Source: Lutibacter flavus
Lineage (GTDB): Bacteria > Bacteroidota > Bacteroidia > Flavobacteriales > Flavobacteriaceae
NCBI RefSeq assembly: GCF_900188355.1
Contig: NZ_FZNX01000002.1
Location: 372,001 to 436,000, forward strand
DNA: 64,000 nt
Direction: 5' to 3'
The position numbers were made by a program, and so were the translations under genes. Every line of letters begins with the position of its first letter. Positions within the stretch are counted from its first letter, which is position 1. Positions 7,093-16,504 of this stretch are shown piece by piece. The notes beneath the pieces are model-generated. The model saw nothing but the letters and a program-made list of their open reading frames with translations. It was not told where the DNA came from and did not search any database.

Positions 7093-9846
7093 ATGAAAAA
7101 ACTAATTCTATTAGGTTTTTTGTGTTTCCTCTATGGGCATATCTCAAGGGCACAATCAACTTTTAATATTCGAGGAAAAACTCTTGATGCCATCTCTAAA
7201 AAACCTATTGAAGAGGTTGTTGTAACTATTAAAAACACAAAATTTATTACTGAAACAGACCTTAATGGGAGTTTTTTAATTGAAAATATTCCTATTAATA
7301 ACTTTGTGCTTCTTATAACTAGGGAGGATTATACTTCTATAAAAATTCCAATAACAGTCAATGAAATTAATTCAATTGATTTAGGAATTATCTATTTAGA
7401 AAATTCAACTTTAGAACGTCAGGATAATAGTTTAATCTCCTTAACAGATGATGATTTATTAGATGATGGCAATAGCAATTCTGATTATACTGCTGGATTA
7501 TTCCAATCTTCTAAAGATGCGTATTTAAAAGCGGCATCTTTTAATTTTAGTCAGGCTTGGTTTAAAGTTCGGGGTTACGATTCCGGTTATGGTTCTATTT
7601 TAATAAATGGAATCGAAATGAATAAATTATATGATGGCCGACCACAATGGAGTAATTGGGGAGGATTAAATGATGCATTTAGAAATCAAGAATTTTCGGA
7701 TGGAATAAAAGCATCTGAAAATAATTTTGGAGGAATTTTAGGAAGTACAAATTTTATTACAAGAGCTTCAGAATCTCGACAAGGTGGAAAAATTTCTTAT
7801 GCCTCGGCAAACAAAAGTTATAATGGTAGAGTAATGGCAACGTATGCAACGGGGCTCAATAAAAAAGGTTGGGCACTAGTTGTTTCTGGTTCAAGAAGGT
7901 TTGCTCAAGAAGGTTATTTAGAAGGAACAACTTATAATGCTTGGGCTTCTTTTATAGCGGCTGAAAAGAAATTTAATAGTAATCATAGTTTAAACTTAAC
8001 GGCTTTTGTAGCGCCAAACCGAAGAGGGAAATCGTCTCCAAACACACAAGAAGTATATGATTTAAAAGGATTAAAATACAATGCTTATTGGGGGAAACAA
8101 GAGGGGGATCTTAGAAATTCTAGAATGAAAGAAATAGTTGAACCTGTCCTTATGCTAAGTCATTTTTTCGAAAAAGATAAAACTACATTAAAAACAACTG
8201 TAGCCTATCAGTTTGGCCATATTGGGAATAGCAGATTGGGTTATTTTAATGCTCCAAATCCAGATCCAACTTATTGGAAATATTTACCAAGTAGCTTTTT
8301 ACGTTTTCAAGATGATTTAGATTATTCAAATGCGTATTTAACCGAGCAGGAGTTTTTAAATAATGGACAATTAAATTGGAAAAATTTATATCAGGTAAAT
8401 GCTGACAATGGTAATTCGCTGTATTATTTGTATGAAGACAGAGTAGATGATAAACAGCTATCTTTTAGTTCAGTTTTAGCATCAAACTTAAATGATAATT
8501 TAAATTTAAATGTTGGAGTTTCTTTTAAAAATTTAGTATCAAATAATTATGCAAATATGCTTGATTTATTAGGTGGAAATGGCTTTATGGATTTAGACCA
8601 ATATGCAGAAGGGACTGCGCAACAAAACGATTTAAACAATCTGAATAATTTGGTTGGTGTAAATGATGAATTTCAATATAATTATACAATAAATGCAAGT
8701 ATTGTAAACGCTTTTGCTCAATTACAATTTTCACAAAAGAAAGCAGATTATTTTATCGCGTTAAATTATAAAAATACAAATTATCAAAGAGAGGGTTTAT
8801 ATAGAAATGGAACTTATTCAGATAGCTCTTTTGGGAAAGGAGAAAAGCAATCTTTTTCTGATTTTAGTGCAAAAGGAGGAGTTACTTATAAAATAACAGG
8901 TCGTCATTTATTAAGTGCAAATGGAGCTTATGTTTCAAATGCACCAACAATAAGAACTGCTTTTTCTAATTCAAGAGTAAATAATAATATTACTCCAAAT
9001 TTAACAAGTGAAAAAATTATTGCTGGAGATGTTAATTATATTTTTAGGTTGTCAAAAATTCAATCGAGAATCACTGCTTTTTACACAAAATTTAGTAATG
9101 GGATAGAAACTTCTTTCTTTTTTGCGGAAGGGTTATTAGGTGATCAAGCCGATTTTGTAAATGAAATAACAACTGGTGTAGATAAGAGAAATATTGGAGC
9201 AGAGCTAAGTTTTGAATATCAAGTTATTCCAACAGTAAAATTGATTTTGGCAGGTTCAATTGGACAATATACTTATGATAACAATCCACAATTGTATTTG
9301 CAATCGGAAAGTTTAAGGGATGAGAATAGTGATTTCGGGACTACTTATTTAAAAAATTATCGTATTTCCGGAACCCCACAAAGAGCGTATTCATTAGGTT
9401 TCGAATACAGAGATCCTAACTATTGGTGGTTTCAAATTAATGGAAACTTATTAAGTCATAACTATTTGGACATCACACCATTATTGAGAACAGATAATTT
9501 TTATTTGGATACTGATAAAGTTTCGTTTTTAGATGAAGAAACAGGTGTTGAAGTATCTCAAGAGCAAGTTAATACATTGCTAAAACAAGAAAAATTTGAC
9601 GATGCCTTTTTGATGAATTTAGTTGGAGGAAAGTCTTGGAAAATAGATGATTATTATTTTGGTTTTTTCTTGGGTGTAAATAATGTGTTGAGTGAAGTTT
9701 TTAAAACTGGCGGTTTTGAGCAGGCTAGAAATGCAAATTATCCAGAATTAAAGCAAGATAGAGAACTCAATAAGCCGATTTTTGGTTCAAAATATTGGTA
9801 CGGGAGTAAAGCTTCGTACTATTTAAATTTATATGTAAGATTTTAA
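7093..9846 (+). CDS. TonB-dependent outer-membrane receptor with carboxypeptidase-regulatory domain
   Basis: 917 residues from the ATG at 7093; a TTG two codons earlier is less likely. A signal peptide (about 1-20) is followed by a CarboxypepD_reg-like beta-sandwich (about 22-95), a plug domain (about 120-230; FKVRGYDSGYGSILINGIEM) and a large beta-barrel ending in the aromatic strand YLNLYVRF. It lacks the longer SusC features and no SusD gene follows. Instead a DUF5689 lipoprotein starts 11 nt after the stop, so the two are one operon. TonB receptors import large ligands using proton-motive energy. Neighbouring nucleases suggest a nucleic-acid-derived ligand, by context only. Confidence 0.93.
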   Translation: MKKLILLGFLCFLYGHISRAQSTFNIRGKTLDAISKKPIEEVVVTIKNTKFITETDLNGSFLIENIPINNFVLLITREDYTSIKIPITVNEINSIDLGIIYLENSTLERQDNSLISLTDDDLLDDGNSNSDYTAGLFQSSKDAYLKAASFNFSQAWFKVRGYDSGYGSILINGIEMNKLYDGRPQWSNWGGLNDAFRNQEFSDGIKASENNFGGILGSTNFITRASESRQGGKISYASANKSYNGRVMATYATGLNKKGWALVVSGSRRFAQEGYLEGTTYNAWASFIAAEKKFNSNHSLNLTAFVAPNRRGKSSPNTQEVYDLKGLKYNAYWGKQEGDLRNSRMKEIVEPVLMLSHFFEKDKTTLKTTVAYQFGHIGNSRLGYFNAPNPDPTYWKYLPSSFLRFQDDLDYSNAYLTEQEFLNNGQLNWKNLYQVNADNGNSLYYLYEDRVDDKQLSFSSVLASNLNDNLNLNVGVSFKNLVSNNYANMLDLLGGNGFMDLDQYAEGTAQQNDLNNLNNLVGVNDEFQYNYTINASIVNAFAQLQFSQKKADYFIALNYKNTNYQREGLYRNGTYSDSSFGKGEKQSFSDFSAKGGVTYKITGRHLLSANGAYVSNAPTIRTAFSNSRVNNNITPNLTSEKIIAGDVNYIFRLSKIQSRITAFYTKFSNGIETSFFFAEGLLGDQADFVNEITTGVDKRNIGAELSFEYQVIPTVKLILAGSIGQYTYDNNPQLYLQSESLRDENSDFGTTYLKNYRISGTPQRAYSLGFEYRDPNYWWFQINGNLLSHNYLDITPLLRTDNFYLDTDKVSFLDEETGVEVSQEQVNTLLKQEKFDDAFLMNLVGGKSWKIDDYYFGFFLGVNNVLSEVFKTGGFEQARNANYPELKQDRELNKPIFGSKYWYGSKASYYLNLYVRF

Positions 9847-9856
9847 AAAATAAGCT

Positions 9857-11914
9857 ATGAAAATTTTTAAATATTTAACAACAAGTCTATTCGTTATTTT
9901 GGCATTTTCAGGATGTGTAAAAGATGCTGATTATTCAACTCCAATTGTGGATTGTAGCGAGCCTTCAATTATGGTAACAAATACAATTAGTCAGGTTAAA
10001 GATATGTACACATTTGGAGGTGCTACTAAAATTGAAACCGATGTTGTTATTGAAGGTTATGTGGTTTCAAGCGATAAATCAGGTAATATTTATAAGTCAC
10101 TTTCTATTCAAGATAAACCAGAAAATCCTACAGTAGCAATAAAGATTTCAATAGACAGAACCGATATTTATACCACTTATAATGTTGGGCGAAAAATTTA
10201 CATCAAGTTAAAAGGTTTGGCAGTTGGTTATAGTTTTGGAAGTGTCCAAATTGGGTTAGCAAAAGATACTGATTTAGGGAGAATTCCATCGACAGAGGTT
10301 GATAAATACATTTTTCGTTCTTGTGAAGTTGCTGAAATTGTTCCAAAAAAAGTAACTATTAATGAACTTGATAAAAGTATGTTAGAAATTTTGGTGGAAA
10401 TTGAAAATGTTCAGTTTAAAGCCAATGAAATTGGAAATCCATATGCCAATGTTGATAATACAACTACTGTAAATAGGGTGCTTGAAAATTTTAATTCGAG
10501 TTGTAATTTGTTAGATGAAGTAATTGTTAGAAATAGCGGTTTTTCCGATTTTAAAAATCAATTATTGCCAGAAGGAAAAGGAAGTGTTGTTGCGATTTTT
10601 AGTAATTATTACGATGATTATCAGCTGTATTTACGTGATACGGATGATGTTAAATTTTCCGAACCTCGCTGTGATTATTCCAATGCTTTACAACCAAACA
10701 TAACAATTGCTGAAGTTGCGGAAATGTATACTGGTAATTTGTTCGAATTTGGAGTAGGTAATAATTATGTTATTGAAGGTTACTTGGTTTCAAGTGATGA
10801 AAATGGAAATTTTAAAGAGCGTATTGTAATTCAGGATGAAATTAAAAATCCGACTTCAGGGATTCAATTATTAATTGAGAATGAAAATATTTTTGAACAC
10901 TATAATATAGGTGATAAGGTTTTTGTAAAATTGGATAAATTGTATATGACAAAAGAAAATGGAGCTTTAACTTTAGGTTACGCCAAAGGAAGTAGTGTCA
11001 AAGAAATTAATGAAGAGGAAGTTGATAAGTTTATTTATAATAGTGGAGAAAGATTTATTATTGTACCAACTGAAATAATAGTATCAGATATTCAAAATCC
11101 TGCATTTCAAAATACTTTAGTAAAGGTTTTAGATGTTCAGTTAGTTGAAACTGAACTGCAATCTGCTTTTGCATTTTTTAGTGGAACAAATGATGGAACT
11201 CGAACATTAGAATCTTGCAATGAGCCTACAAAATTATCAGTATTTACTGATGGGGATGCAAATTTCGCAAATGAATTGTTCCCAACAGGACACGGCTCAA
11301 TTGTAGGTGTTTTAAACAATCATTTAGAAATTAGATCAATAGATGATGTAATTTTTAATGAAGCTTTTGAAGTATGCCCTATAATTGTTCCAAAAATTAT
11401 GATAACTGAAGTAGCTGACCCTAAAAACAGTGTTTCTTCAAGGTTTGTTGAGCTTTTTAATGCTGGTGAAACAGCTATTGATTTATCCGGATGGAAATTA
11501 AATAAGTACCTCAATGGTTCAACTTCGGTATCAGGAAGTGGAGTTAATTTAACTGGACTCACTATCCCAGTTGGTGGTTTTGTAATTATTGCAAATACAG
11601 GATATTTAGAAATATTTAATAGTATTCCAACTTTGGAATCTAATTATATATCAGGAAATGGGGATGATGTTTATGAATTAATTGATAACACAGGAGCAAC
11701 AATAGATATTTATGGAGTTATTGGCGAAGATGGAAATGGAACAAATTGGGAATATTTAGATGGACAAGCAGTAAGAAATTTAGATGTTTTAGAACCAAAT
11801 CCAATATTTACGTTTGGTGAATGGACTGTTTATTCTAATGCAACAAATAATTTGATAAATTATCAAAATACTCCAAAAAACGCTCCAAATGATTATAATC
11901 CAAATTATAGATAA
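9857..11914 (+). CDS. Surface lipoprotein with two DUF5689 domains and a lamin-tail domain
   Basis: 685 residues. The signal sequence ends in the lipobox FSGC (Cys20), followed by VKDAD, an acidic/Lys stretch resembling Bacteroidota surface-export signals. Two DUF5689 repeats (about 36-268 and 273-500) share the patterns IEGYVVSSD/IEGYLVSSD, IQD and KVFVKL, an OB-like fold. Residues about 512-640 form a lamin-tail domain (MITEVADP, FVELFNAGE, DLSGWKL, GDDVYELID). OB-like plus lamin-tail modules also occur in extracellular nucleases of the ExeM type, where they accompany an EEP domain; here the EEP proteins are separate genes. Probably the surface partner of the upstream receptor. Confidence 0.88.
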   Translation: MKIFKYLTTSLFVILAFSGCVKDADYSTPIVDCSEPSIMVTNTISQVKDMYTFGGATKIETDVVIEGYVVSSDKSGNIYKSLSIQDKPENPTVAIKISIDRTDIYTTYNVGRKIYIKLKGLAVGYSFGSVQIGLAKDTDLGRIPSTEVDKYIFRSCEVAEIVPKKVTINELDKSMLEILVEIENVQFKANEIGNPYANVDNTTTVNRVLENFNSSCNLLDEVIVRNSGFSDFKNQLLPEGKGSVVAIFSNYYDDYQLYLRDTDDVKFSEPRCDYSNALQPNITIAEVAEMYTGNLFEFGVGNNYVIEGYLVSSDENGNFKERIVIQDEIKNPTSGIQLLIENENIFEHYNIGDKVFVKLDKLYMTKENGALTLGYAKGSSVKEINEEEVDKFIYNSGERFIIVPTEIIVSDIQNPAFQNTLVKVLDVQLVETELQSAFAFFSGTNDGTRTLESCNEPTKLSVFTDGDANFANELFPTGHGSIVGVLNNHLEIRSIDDVIFNEAFEVCPIIVPKIMITEVADPKNSVSSRFVELFNAGETAIDLSGWKLNKYLNGSTSVSGSGVNLTGLTIPVGGFVIIANTGYLEIFNSIPTLESNYISGNGDDVYELIDNTGATIDIYGVIGEDGNGTNWEYLDGQAVRNLDVLEPNPIFTFGEWTVYSNATNNLINYQNTPKNAPNDYNPNYR

Positions 11915-12125
11915 TGCAAATCAAACGCTTAAAATTGTTAAAATATTATCATATTAATACCTTGTCGATTATTTGTAATTAGTGAATGAACTGTGCATTC
12001 AGATGTGTAAAATAATTTAATAAATTATCAAAATACTCCGAAAAACGCTCCAAATGATTACATTTAATATTATTAATAATGTAAAACAATAGCTTAAAAA
12101 TGTTAAAATATTACCATATAAATAC
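11817..12125. repeat. Decayed tandem duplication of the lipoprotein gene's 3' end
   Basis: Positions 11817-11960 (last codons of the DUF5689 gene plus downstream sequence) reappear without gaps 165 nt later at 11982-12125. The second copy still encodes NLINYQNTPKNAPND in the same phase but has no open frame leading into it and ends in a stop. Its spacer and flanks have diverged. The 352-nt gap after the gene contains only this, a weaker third trace (TATTCTAAT near 12189), and the promoter of the next gene. It looks like an old tandem duplication whose extra copy is non-coding. Confidence 0.85.
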
Positions 12126-12223
12126 ACTAAAACGTATTCTAATTACAATAATTATAAATTATGAATTAAACGTTATACATGAATTAAATATTCTAATAGC
12201 ATAAAATAAAGGTCAAATAGTCG

Positions 12224-12231
12224 TAAATTTG
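12224..12231 (+). promoter_or_regulatory. -7 box TAAATTTG ahead of first small secreted protein
   Basis: An exact TAnnTTTG match 35 nt before the ATG at 12267. Confidence 0.5.
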
Positions 12232-12266
12232 AGTAGTTAAATTAACGTATCTTAAAATTAAATATT

Positions 12267-12593
12267 ATGAATAAATTTAAATTATTAGCAATTGTCTTAA
12301 TGATGGGAGTAACAAGTTTATTTGCAAGTTCAAATATAAACCCAGATATATCTAAAGATGAAATTAGAAAACAAATTATTGAATTAGTACAAGATTCAAG
12401 TACATCTCTTGAAACACAAACTTTTGTTAAAGTAACATTTACATTTAATACAGAAGGTGAAATAGTAGTTTTAAAAGTAAGTTCTAGAGATAAAGAAATA
12501 TTAACATTTATCCGTGAAAACTTAAATAGTAAAAAATTGGAAAACCCTGGTAAAGTTAACAGACATTATACTATGGGAATTGACATAAAATAA
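12267..12593 (+). CDS. Small exported protein, TonB-C-like pattern (copy 1)
   Basis: 108 residues with a signal peptide (MNKFKLLAIVLMMGVTSLFA). The mature part begins with SKDEIRKQIIELVQ, then a strand-strand-helix pattern (VKVTFTFNTEGEIVVLKV, then EILTFIRENLNSKKL) that resembles the C-terminal domain of TonB proteins, though too weakly to name the family. A paralogue follows at 12914-13246 with the same order of elements. Each has its own terminator, so they are separate transcripts. Presumably periplasmic. The position after the TonB receptor operon is suggestive but no function is known. Confidence 0.8.
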   Translation: MNKFKLLAIVLMMGVTSLFASSNINPDISKDEIRKQIIELVQDSSTSLETQTFVKVTFTFNTEGEIVVLKVSSRDKEILTFIRENLNSKKLENPGKVNRHYTMGIDIK

Positions 12594-12612
12594 TAACTTT
12601 TTAATAATTATT

Positions 12613-12645
12613 AAAAAGCTCAAACTAATTTAGTTTGAGCTTTTT
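12613..12645 (+). terminator. Intrinsic terminator of small protein copy 1
   Basis: Arms AAAAAGCTCAAACTA (12613-12627) and TAGTTTGAGCTTTTT (12631-12645) with a T-run. The remaining 270 nt up to 12913 are AT-rich with no gene and only near-matches to a -7 box (TAAATTTATG at about 12713 and 12873). Confidence 0.85.
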
Positions 12646-12913
12646 TTTGTCTTAAAAATAATAAAATGGATATTTTAACATAATTTAAGTTAATAAAATG
12701 ACTAGTTAAATTTATGGGATCTATCATAATTAAGTTATTAAAAGCAGTATAGCAGTTGTACACATCATATTTACGTTATTTGACAATTTTTTTAATCAAT
12801 ATCATATTATTTTTTTCGGTTAAAAATTTGTTAATCACTTAAAATCAGCAGGTTTTAGGTGTTTTTCATTCTAAATTTATGTAATAATAAATGTTTAACT
12901 AAAACCTATTAAA

Positions 12914-13246
12914 ATGAGAAAATTAAAATTATTGGCCTTGGCCTTAGTAATTAGTACAGCTGGATTATTTGCTGCAAATACAGAAACGCCTGATGTTTCA
13001 AAAAAAGAACTTAGAAACCAAATTGTAAAACTTTTACAATCTCCAGAATTTATAGTTGAGGAAGATATGACTGTAACACTTAAATTTACATTTAGTTCAG
13101 AAGGAGAAATTGTTATTTTATGTCCTGGTTGTGAAAACCAAGATGTCGTAAAGTTTATTCGCAAAAATTTAAATTATAAAAAATTCGAAACTCCTGGTGA
13201 AAGAGATAAGGTGTATACGATACCATTAACAATAAAAGCAGTATGA
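12914..13246 (+). CDS. Small exported protein, TonB-C-like pattern with CPGC (copy 2)
   Basis: 110 residues, paralogue of the gene at 12267. Signal peptide MRKLKLLALALVISTAGLFA; then SKKELRNQIVKLLQ, VTLKFTFSSEGEIVIL, VVKFIRKNLNYKKFETPGE. Where copy 1 has KVSSRD, this one has CPGCENQD, a CxxC motif of the kind used for thiol redox or metal binding. The motif sits right after the strand pair, so it would be in an exposed loop. Function unknown; periplasmic location inferred from the signal peptide. Confidence 0.8.
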   Translation: MRKLKLLALALVISTAGLFAANTETPDVSKKELRNQIVKLLQSPEFIVEEDMTVTLKFTFSSEGEIVILCPGCENQDVVKFIRKNLNYKKFETPGERDKVYTIPLTIKAV

Positions 13247-13264
13247 AAAAAGTATTAAAAATTT

Positions 13265-13293
13265 AAAACTCAAACTTTATAGGTTTGAGTTTT
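13265..13293. terminator. Bidirectional intrinsic terminator
   Basis: Arms AAAACTCAAAC (13265-13275) and GTTTGAGTTTT (13283-13293) with T-runs on both strands, between the plus-strand small protein and the minus-strand EEP gene ending at 13308. Confidence 0.8.
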
Positions 13294-13307
13294 TTTATGA
13301 AAAATTT

Positions 13308-14279
13308 TTAATTCTTTTTTAAATATACATACACAGGAAAATGATCACTAAAACCTCCCTGATACCATTTCCCAATAAAAGTTCTAAATGGATTTCCTTT
13401 ATATTTTCCTTTCCATTCCTTTAGAAATGTTTTGTCAAAAACTTCGGCATATTTAAAGGAATGTTTCTCTTCCTGAACACTTATAAAGTTTTTAGAAAAA
13501 ATAATTTGATCAAATAAATGCCAGGTACTTTTATAATTTAAAGTTCCATTTCCTGTATTAATTAACCGTTCCATTGGGTTGTAAAATGTGTCATTAACTA
13601 AATGTTTTTTAACGCTCGTACTAGTTGGATCATCATTAAAATCACCCATAATTATTATTTTGGCATCTTCGGTTTCATTATAAATTTTATAAGTAATTTC
13701 AGACACTAATTCTGCGGCTTTTATTCTTTTTTCTTCAGTTAAATCTAAGCCACTTCTTCTAGAAGGCCAGTGATTTACTAAAATATAAACCAACTCACCA
13801 TTTAAATTTCCTTTAACCATTAAAACATCTCTTGTGTAGTCTCTTTCGCCATTTTCAGCATTTAAATAAAGTGCAAAAGTTTCGGAGTGCAGCAATTCAA
13901 ATAATTCTTTTTTATAAAGTAACGCAACATCAATACCACGTTCATCAGGTGAATCGTAATGAACAATGCCATAATGTTCATTTTTTAAATTATTTGTGTT
14001 TACAAGATCAATTAATACAGATTCATTTTCTACTTCTACAACTCCAATAATTGCTGGTGAATGATAAGATCTTTCAGTACCTAACTGAACCATAACACGT
14101 CCTAACTTTTTTAATTTTCTTTTATATCGTTTATAGTGCCAGTTTTTTTTTCCTTTTGGAGTAAAATCATCGTCTAATGTTTTGGGATCGTCCTTAGTAT
14201 CAAATAAATTTTCAAGATTATAAAAAGCAACCGTGTAGGCTTGATTGATTTTTCCAGGAGATTTGAAATATGAAAACAT
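13308..14279 (-). CDS. EEP family nuclease/phosphatase without signal peptide
   Basis: 323 residues, paralogue of the exported enzyme at 5920-6966. Catalytic motifs are intact: YNLENLFD, GVVEVEN, RGIDVALLY, VNHWPSRRSG, MGDFNDDP, SDHFPVY. Unlike its paralogue it starts with a polar MFSYFKSPGKINQAY and has no hydrophobic leader. An in-frame TAA three codons upstream of the ATG rules out a longer N-terminus. It is therefore predicted to be cytoplasmic unless exported by another route. An insert rich in Lys/Arg (KKNWHYKRYKRKLKKLGR) follows the first motif and might contact nucleic acid; that is inference. Confidence 0.87.
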   Translation of the reverse strand: MFSYFKSPGKINQAYTVAFYNLENLFDTKDDPKTLDDDFTPKGKKNWHYKRYKRKLKKLGRVMVQLGTERSYHSPAIIGVVEVENESVLIDLVNTNNLKNEHYGIVHYDSPDERGIDVALLYKKELFELLHSETFALYLNAENGERDYTRDVLMVKGNLNGELVYILVNHWPSRRSGLDLTEEKRIKAAELVSEITYKIYNETEDAKIIIMGDFNDDPTSTSVKKHLVNDTFYNPMERLINTGNGTLNYKSTWHLFDQIIFSKNFISVQEEKHSFKYAEVFDKTFLKEWKGKYKGNPFRTFIGKWYQGGFSDHFPVYVYLKKN

Positions 14280-14426
14280 AAATATTTATTAAGTTGAAAC
14301 GCCTAATTTACTCAATTATATTTTTAGATACTAATGTTACAAAAGTGCCTAAGTTGATAAAAGTCACTTTAAATAAATTAAGAAATTTTTAAATTGCCCG
14401 AGATTCTATTTTTTATTTAATAAATA

Positions 14427-14437
14427 TAAACCCCTCG
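14427..14437 (+). promoter_or_regulatory. TAAACCCCTCG leader motif (copy 1)
   Basis: An 11-nt GC-rich island in an AT-rich leader, ending 6 nt before the kinase ATG at 14444. The same 11-mer in the same orientation precedes the hybrid kinase gene (43988-43998, minus strand). Its role is unknown. Confidence 0.35.
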
Positions 14438-14443
14438 TAGTTA

Positions 14444-16456
14444 ATGACTAAATATATTTATTTTATTTTCTTATTAATTTCAGTTAATATAGTTTATTGT
14501 CAAGGCTATAAGGACATCGAGTTAAATAAGTTAAACACTTCTAAAAATGATACTTTAAAAATTCAAGTATTAATTGATAAAGGAGACGAGTATTATCGAA
14601 CATATCCTGATACTGCTTATACTTTTTATAAACAAGCCTTAGATTTATCCAAAGAGACTAACAGCATAAAAAATGAAGCAACCTGTTTATTGCGAATAGG
14701 TAATTTTTTAAATTATAAAGAAGAATATAAAAATTCATTAGAGTATTATTTGAAATCAATTGAACTATATAGATCAATTGACGATGATAGAGGTGTTGCG
14801 GATGCATATTACTATATCGGAGAGAGCTTTTCGTATCTTAGTTCATATGACAAATCCTTTGAATATTATTTCAAATCCTTAGATATTTATAAAAAAATAA
14901 ATGAAAAATATGGGGAAGCTGATGTTTATATTCAATTTGGAAATGCATATTATAATCAAAATGCATATGAAAAGGCAGAAGTGTATTTTTTAAAAGCTCA
15001 TGAAATATATTGTGATTTGGATTCTAAAGAGGGGCTTGCGACAAGTTCTATTAACATGGGAAATGTAATTGCGGATCAAGGAAGGATTGATGAGGGCATG
15101 GTTTATTATTTAAAATCTATCGAGTTATGTGAGGAACTTAATGATTTCGAAGGGATAGCAATAAATTACACAAACATTGGAGATTGTTATTTTGTTAGTG
15201 GAGAATATGAAAAGGCTTTAGAGTATTTCAATAAATCTATTGAATTATCTAAACGATTTCAATATAAATCTTTAGATCCATTAAACTATGCGAATATTGC
15301 AGTTACTTATTTACAATTAAAAAAATATAGAAAAGCCATTTTATATTCCAACAAGAGTTTAGAAAGTTCAAAACATGTTTCATGGAAGTATAAAGAATAT
15401 AATAATCATGATTATTTAAGTACCGCTTATGAAGCATTAGAAGATTATAAAAGTGCTTATAAAAACCAAAAGATATTTAGGAAATACACAGATAGTATTG
15501 CAACTATTAAAGAAGTAGAGGAATTGGATAAGTTAGAAGTTTTGTATGAGCTTGAAAATCAAGAAAAACAAATTGGGTTACTTACTAAAAATGAAGAAGC
15601 AAGAAAGTTGGAATTAATCAATCAAAAAAAACTAAATACGTTCCTTGTAGTTTTAAGTTTACTCTTTTTAATTTTAACTTTTTTGCTAGTTAGACAAAGA
15701 AAAGAAAGAAAAAAAGCATATAGTTTATTAGCAATTGAAAAAGAAAAAGTTGAAGAAAGTGATCATTTAAAATCTGCCTTTTTAGCAAATATGAGCCATG
15801 AGATTAGAACTCCAATGAATGCCATAATGGGTTTTTCTAGCTTTTTAAAGAATCCAGATTTAGAACCTGTAAAAAGAGACCGGTTTGTAGATATTATTAA
15901 TAATTCGGGAGAAAGATTAATGACAATTATAAATGATATTATTGATATTTCTAAAATTGAATCAAATCAATTAAAAGTAGATGTACAAGAAGTAAATGTT
16001 AAATCAACTTTAAAAGAGATTATTGAAATTCAGAAAAATTCAAATATAGATTTGATAAAAAAGGACATTAAACTTTCGTTAGCGGTACCGCTATATCAAG
16101 AGGATTTAATAATTAAAACAGATCAAAATAGATTTATTCAAATAATAAATAATTTAGTTAATAACGCAATTAAATTTACGGATGAGGGTTTTGTTGAGGT
16201 TGGATGTAAAATATTGAAGATTAATAACAAACCTCATGTTGAGTTTTATGTAAAAGATACAGGTTGTGGAATTTCAAAAAACAAATTTGAAATTATATTT
16301 GATCGATTTTCTCAAGCTGGTGAAAATAATTTTAAAGAAGGCAATGGTTTAGGACTGAGTATTTGTAAAGGACTAGTTACTTTATTAGGAGGAAAGATTT
16401 GGTTAGAGTCTGAAAAAGGAGTTGGAACAACCTTTTATTTTAATTTACCTTATTAA
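14444..16456 (+). CDS. TPR-containing membrane sensor histidine kinase
   Basis: 670 residues. A signal sequence (about 1-20) is followed by about seven tetratricopeptide repeats (35-335) placed in the periplasm, a short coiled coil, a membrane helix (about 397-416), a HisKA dimerisation domain with phospho-acceptor His452 (MSHEIRTPMN), and an HATPase domain with N-box NNLVNNAIKF, G1 DTGCGIS and G2 GNGLGLSI. There is no receiver domain and no adjacent response regulator, so the output partner is elsewhere. The TPR-HK architecture is common in Flavobacteriia. Its position beside the nuclease/TonB cluster is suggestive only. Confidence 0.93.
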   Translation: MTKYIYFIFLLISVNIVYCQGYKDIELNKLNTSKNDTLKIQVLIDKGDEYYRTYPDTAYTFYKQALDLSKETNSIKNEATCLLRIGNFLNYKEEYKNSLEYYLKSIELYRSIDDDRGVADAYYYIGESFSYLSSYDKSFEYYFKSLDIYKKINEKYGEADVYIQFGNAYYNQNAYEKAEVYFLKAHEIYCDLDSKEGLATSSINMGNVIADQGRIDEGMVYYLKSIELCEELNDFEGIAINYTNIGDCYFVSGEYEKALEYFNKSIELSKRFQYKSLDPLNYANIAVTYLQLKKYRKAILYSNKSLESSKHVSWKYKEYNNHDYLSTAYEALEDYKSAYKNQKIFRKYTDSIATIKEVEELDKLEVLYELENQEKQIGLLTKNEEARKLELINQKKLNTFLVVLSLLFLILTFLLVRQRKERKKAYSLLAIEKEKVEESDHLKSAFLANMSHEIRTPMNAIMGFSSFLKNPDLEPVKRDRFVDIINNSGERLMTIINDIIDISKIESNQLKVDVQEVNVKSTLKEIIEIQKNSNIDLIKKDIKLSLAVPLYQEDLIIKTDQNRFIQIINNLVNNAIKFTDEGFVEVGCKILKINNKPHVEFYVKDTGCGISKNKFEIIFDRFSQAGENNFKEGNGLGLSICKGLVTLLGGKIWLESEKGVGTTFYFNLPY

Positions 16457-16465
16457 AAAATATCA

Positions 16466-16500
16466 TTTGGTGTTTTCAAATAAACTTATTTGTAAATTTG
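16466..16500 (+). promoter_or_regulatory. hflX promoter
   Basis: -33 element TTTG (16466-16469) and -7 box TAAATTTG (16493-16500), 23 nt apart. The -7 box lies only 4 nt before the hflX ATG at 16505, so the transcript would be leaderless or nearly so. Confidence 0.5.
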
Positions 16501-16504
16501 CAAC

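Noticed and set aside
7087-7093. TTG start for TonB receptor
   Set aside because: ATG at 7093 directly precedes the signal peptide.
11817-12125. Insertion sequence or integration site
   Set aside because: No transposase or terminal inverted repeats; it is a direct duplication of adjacent sequence.
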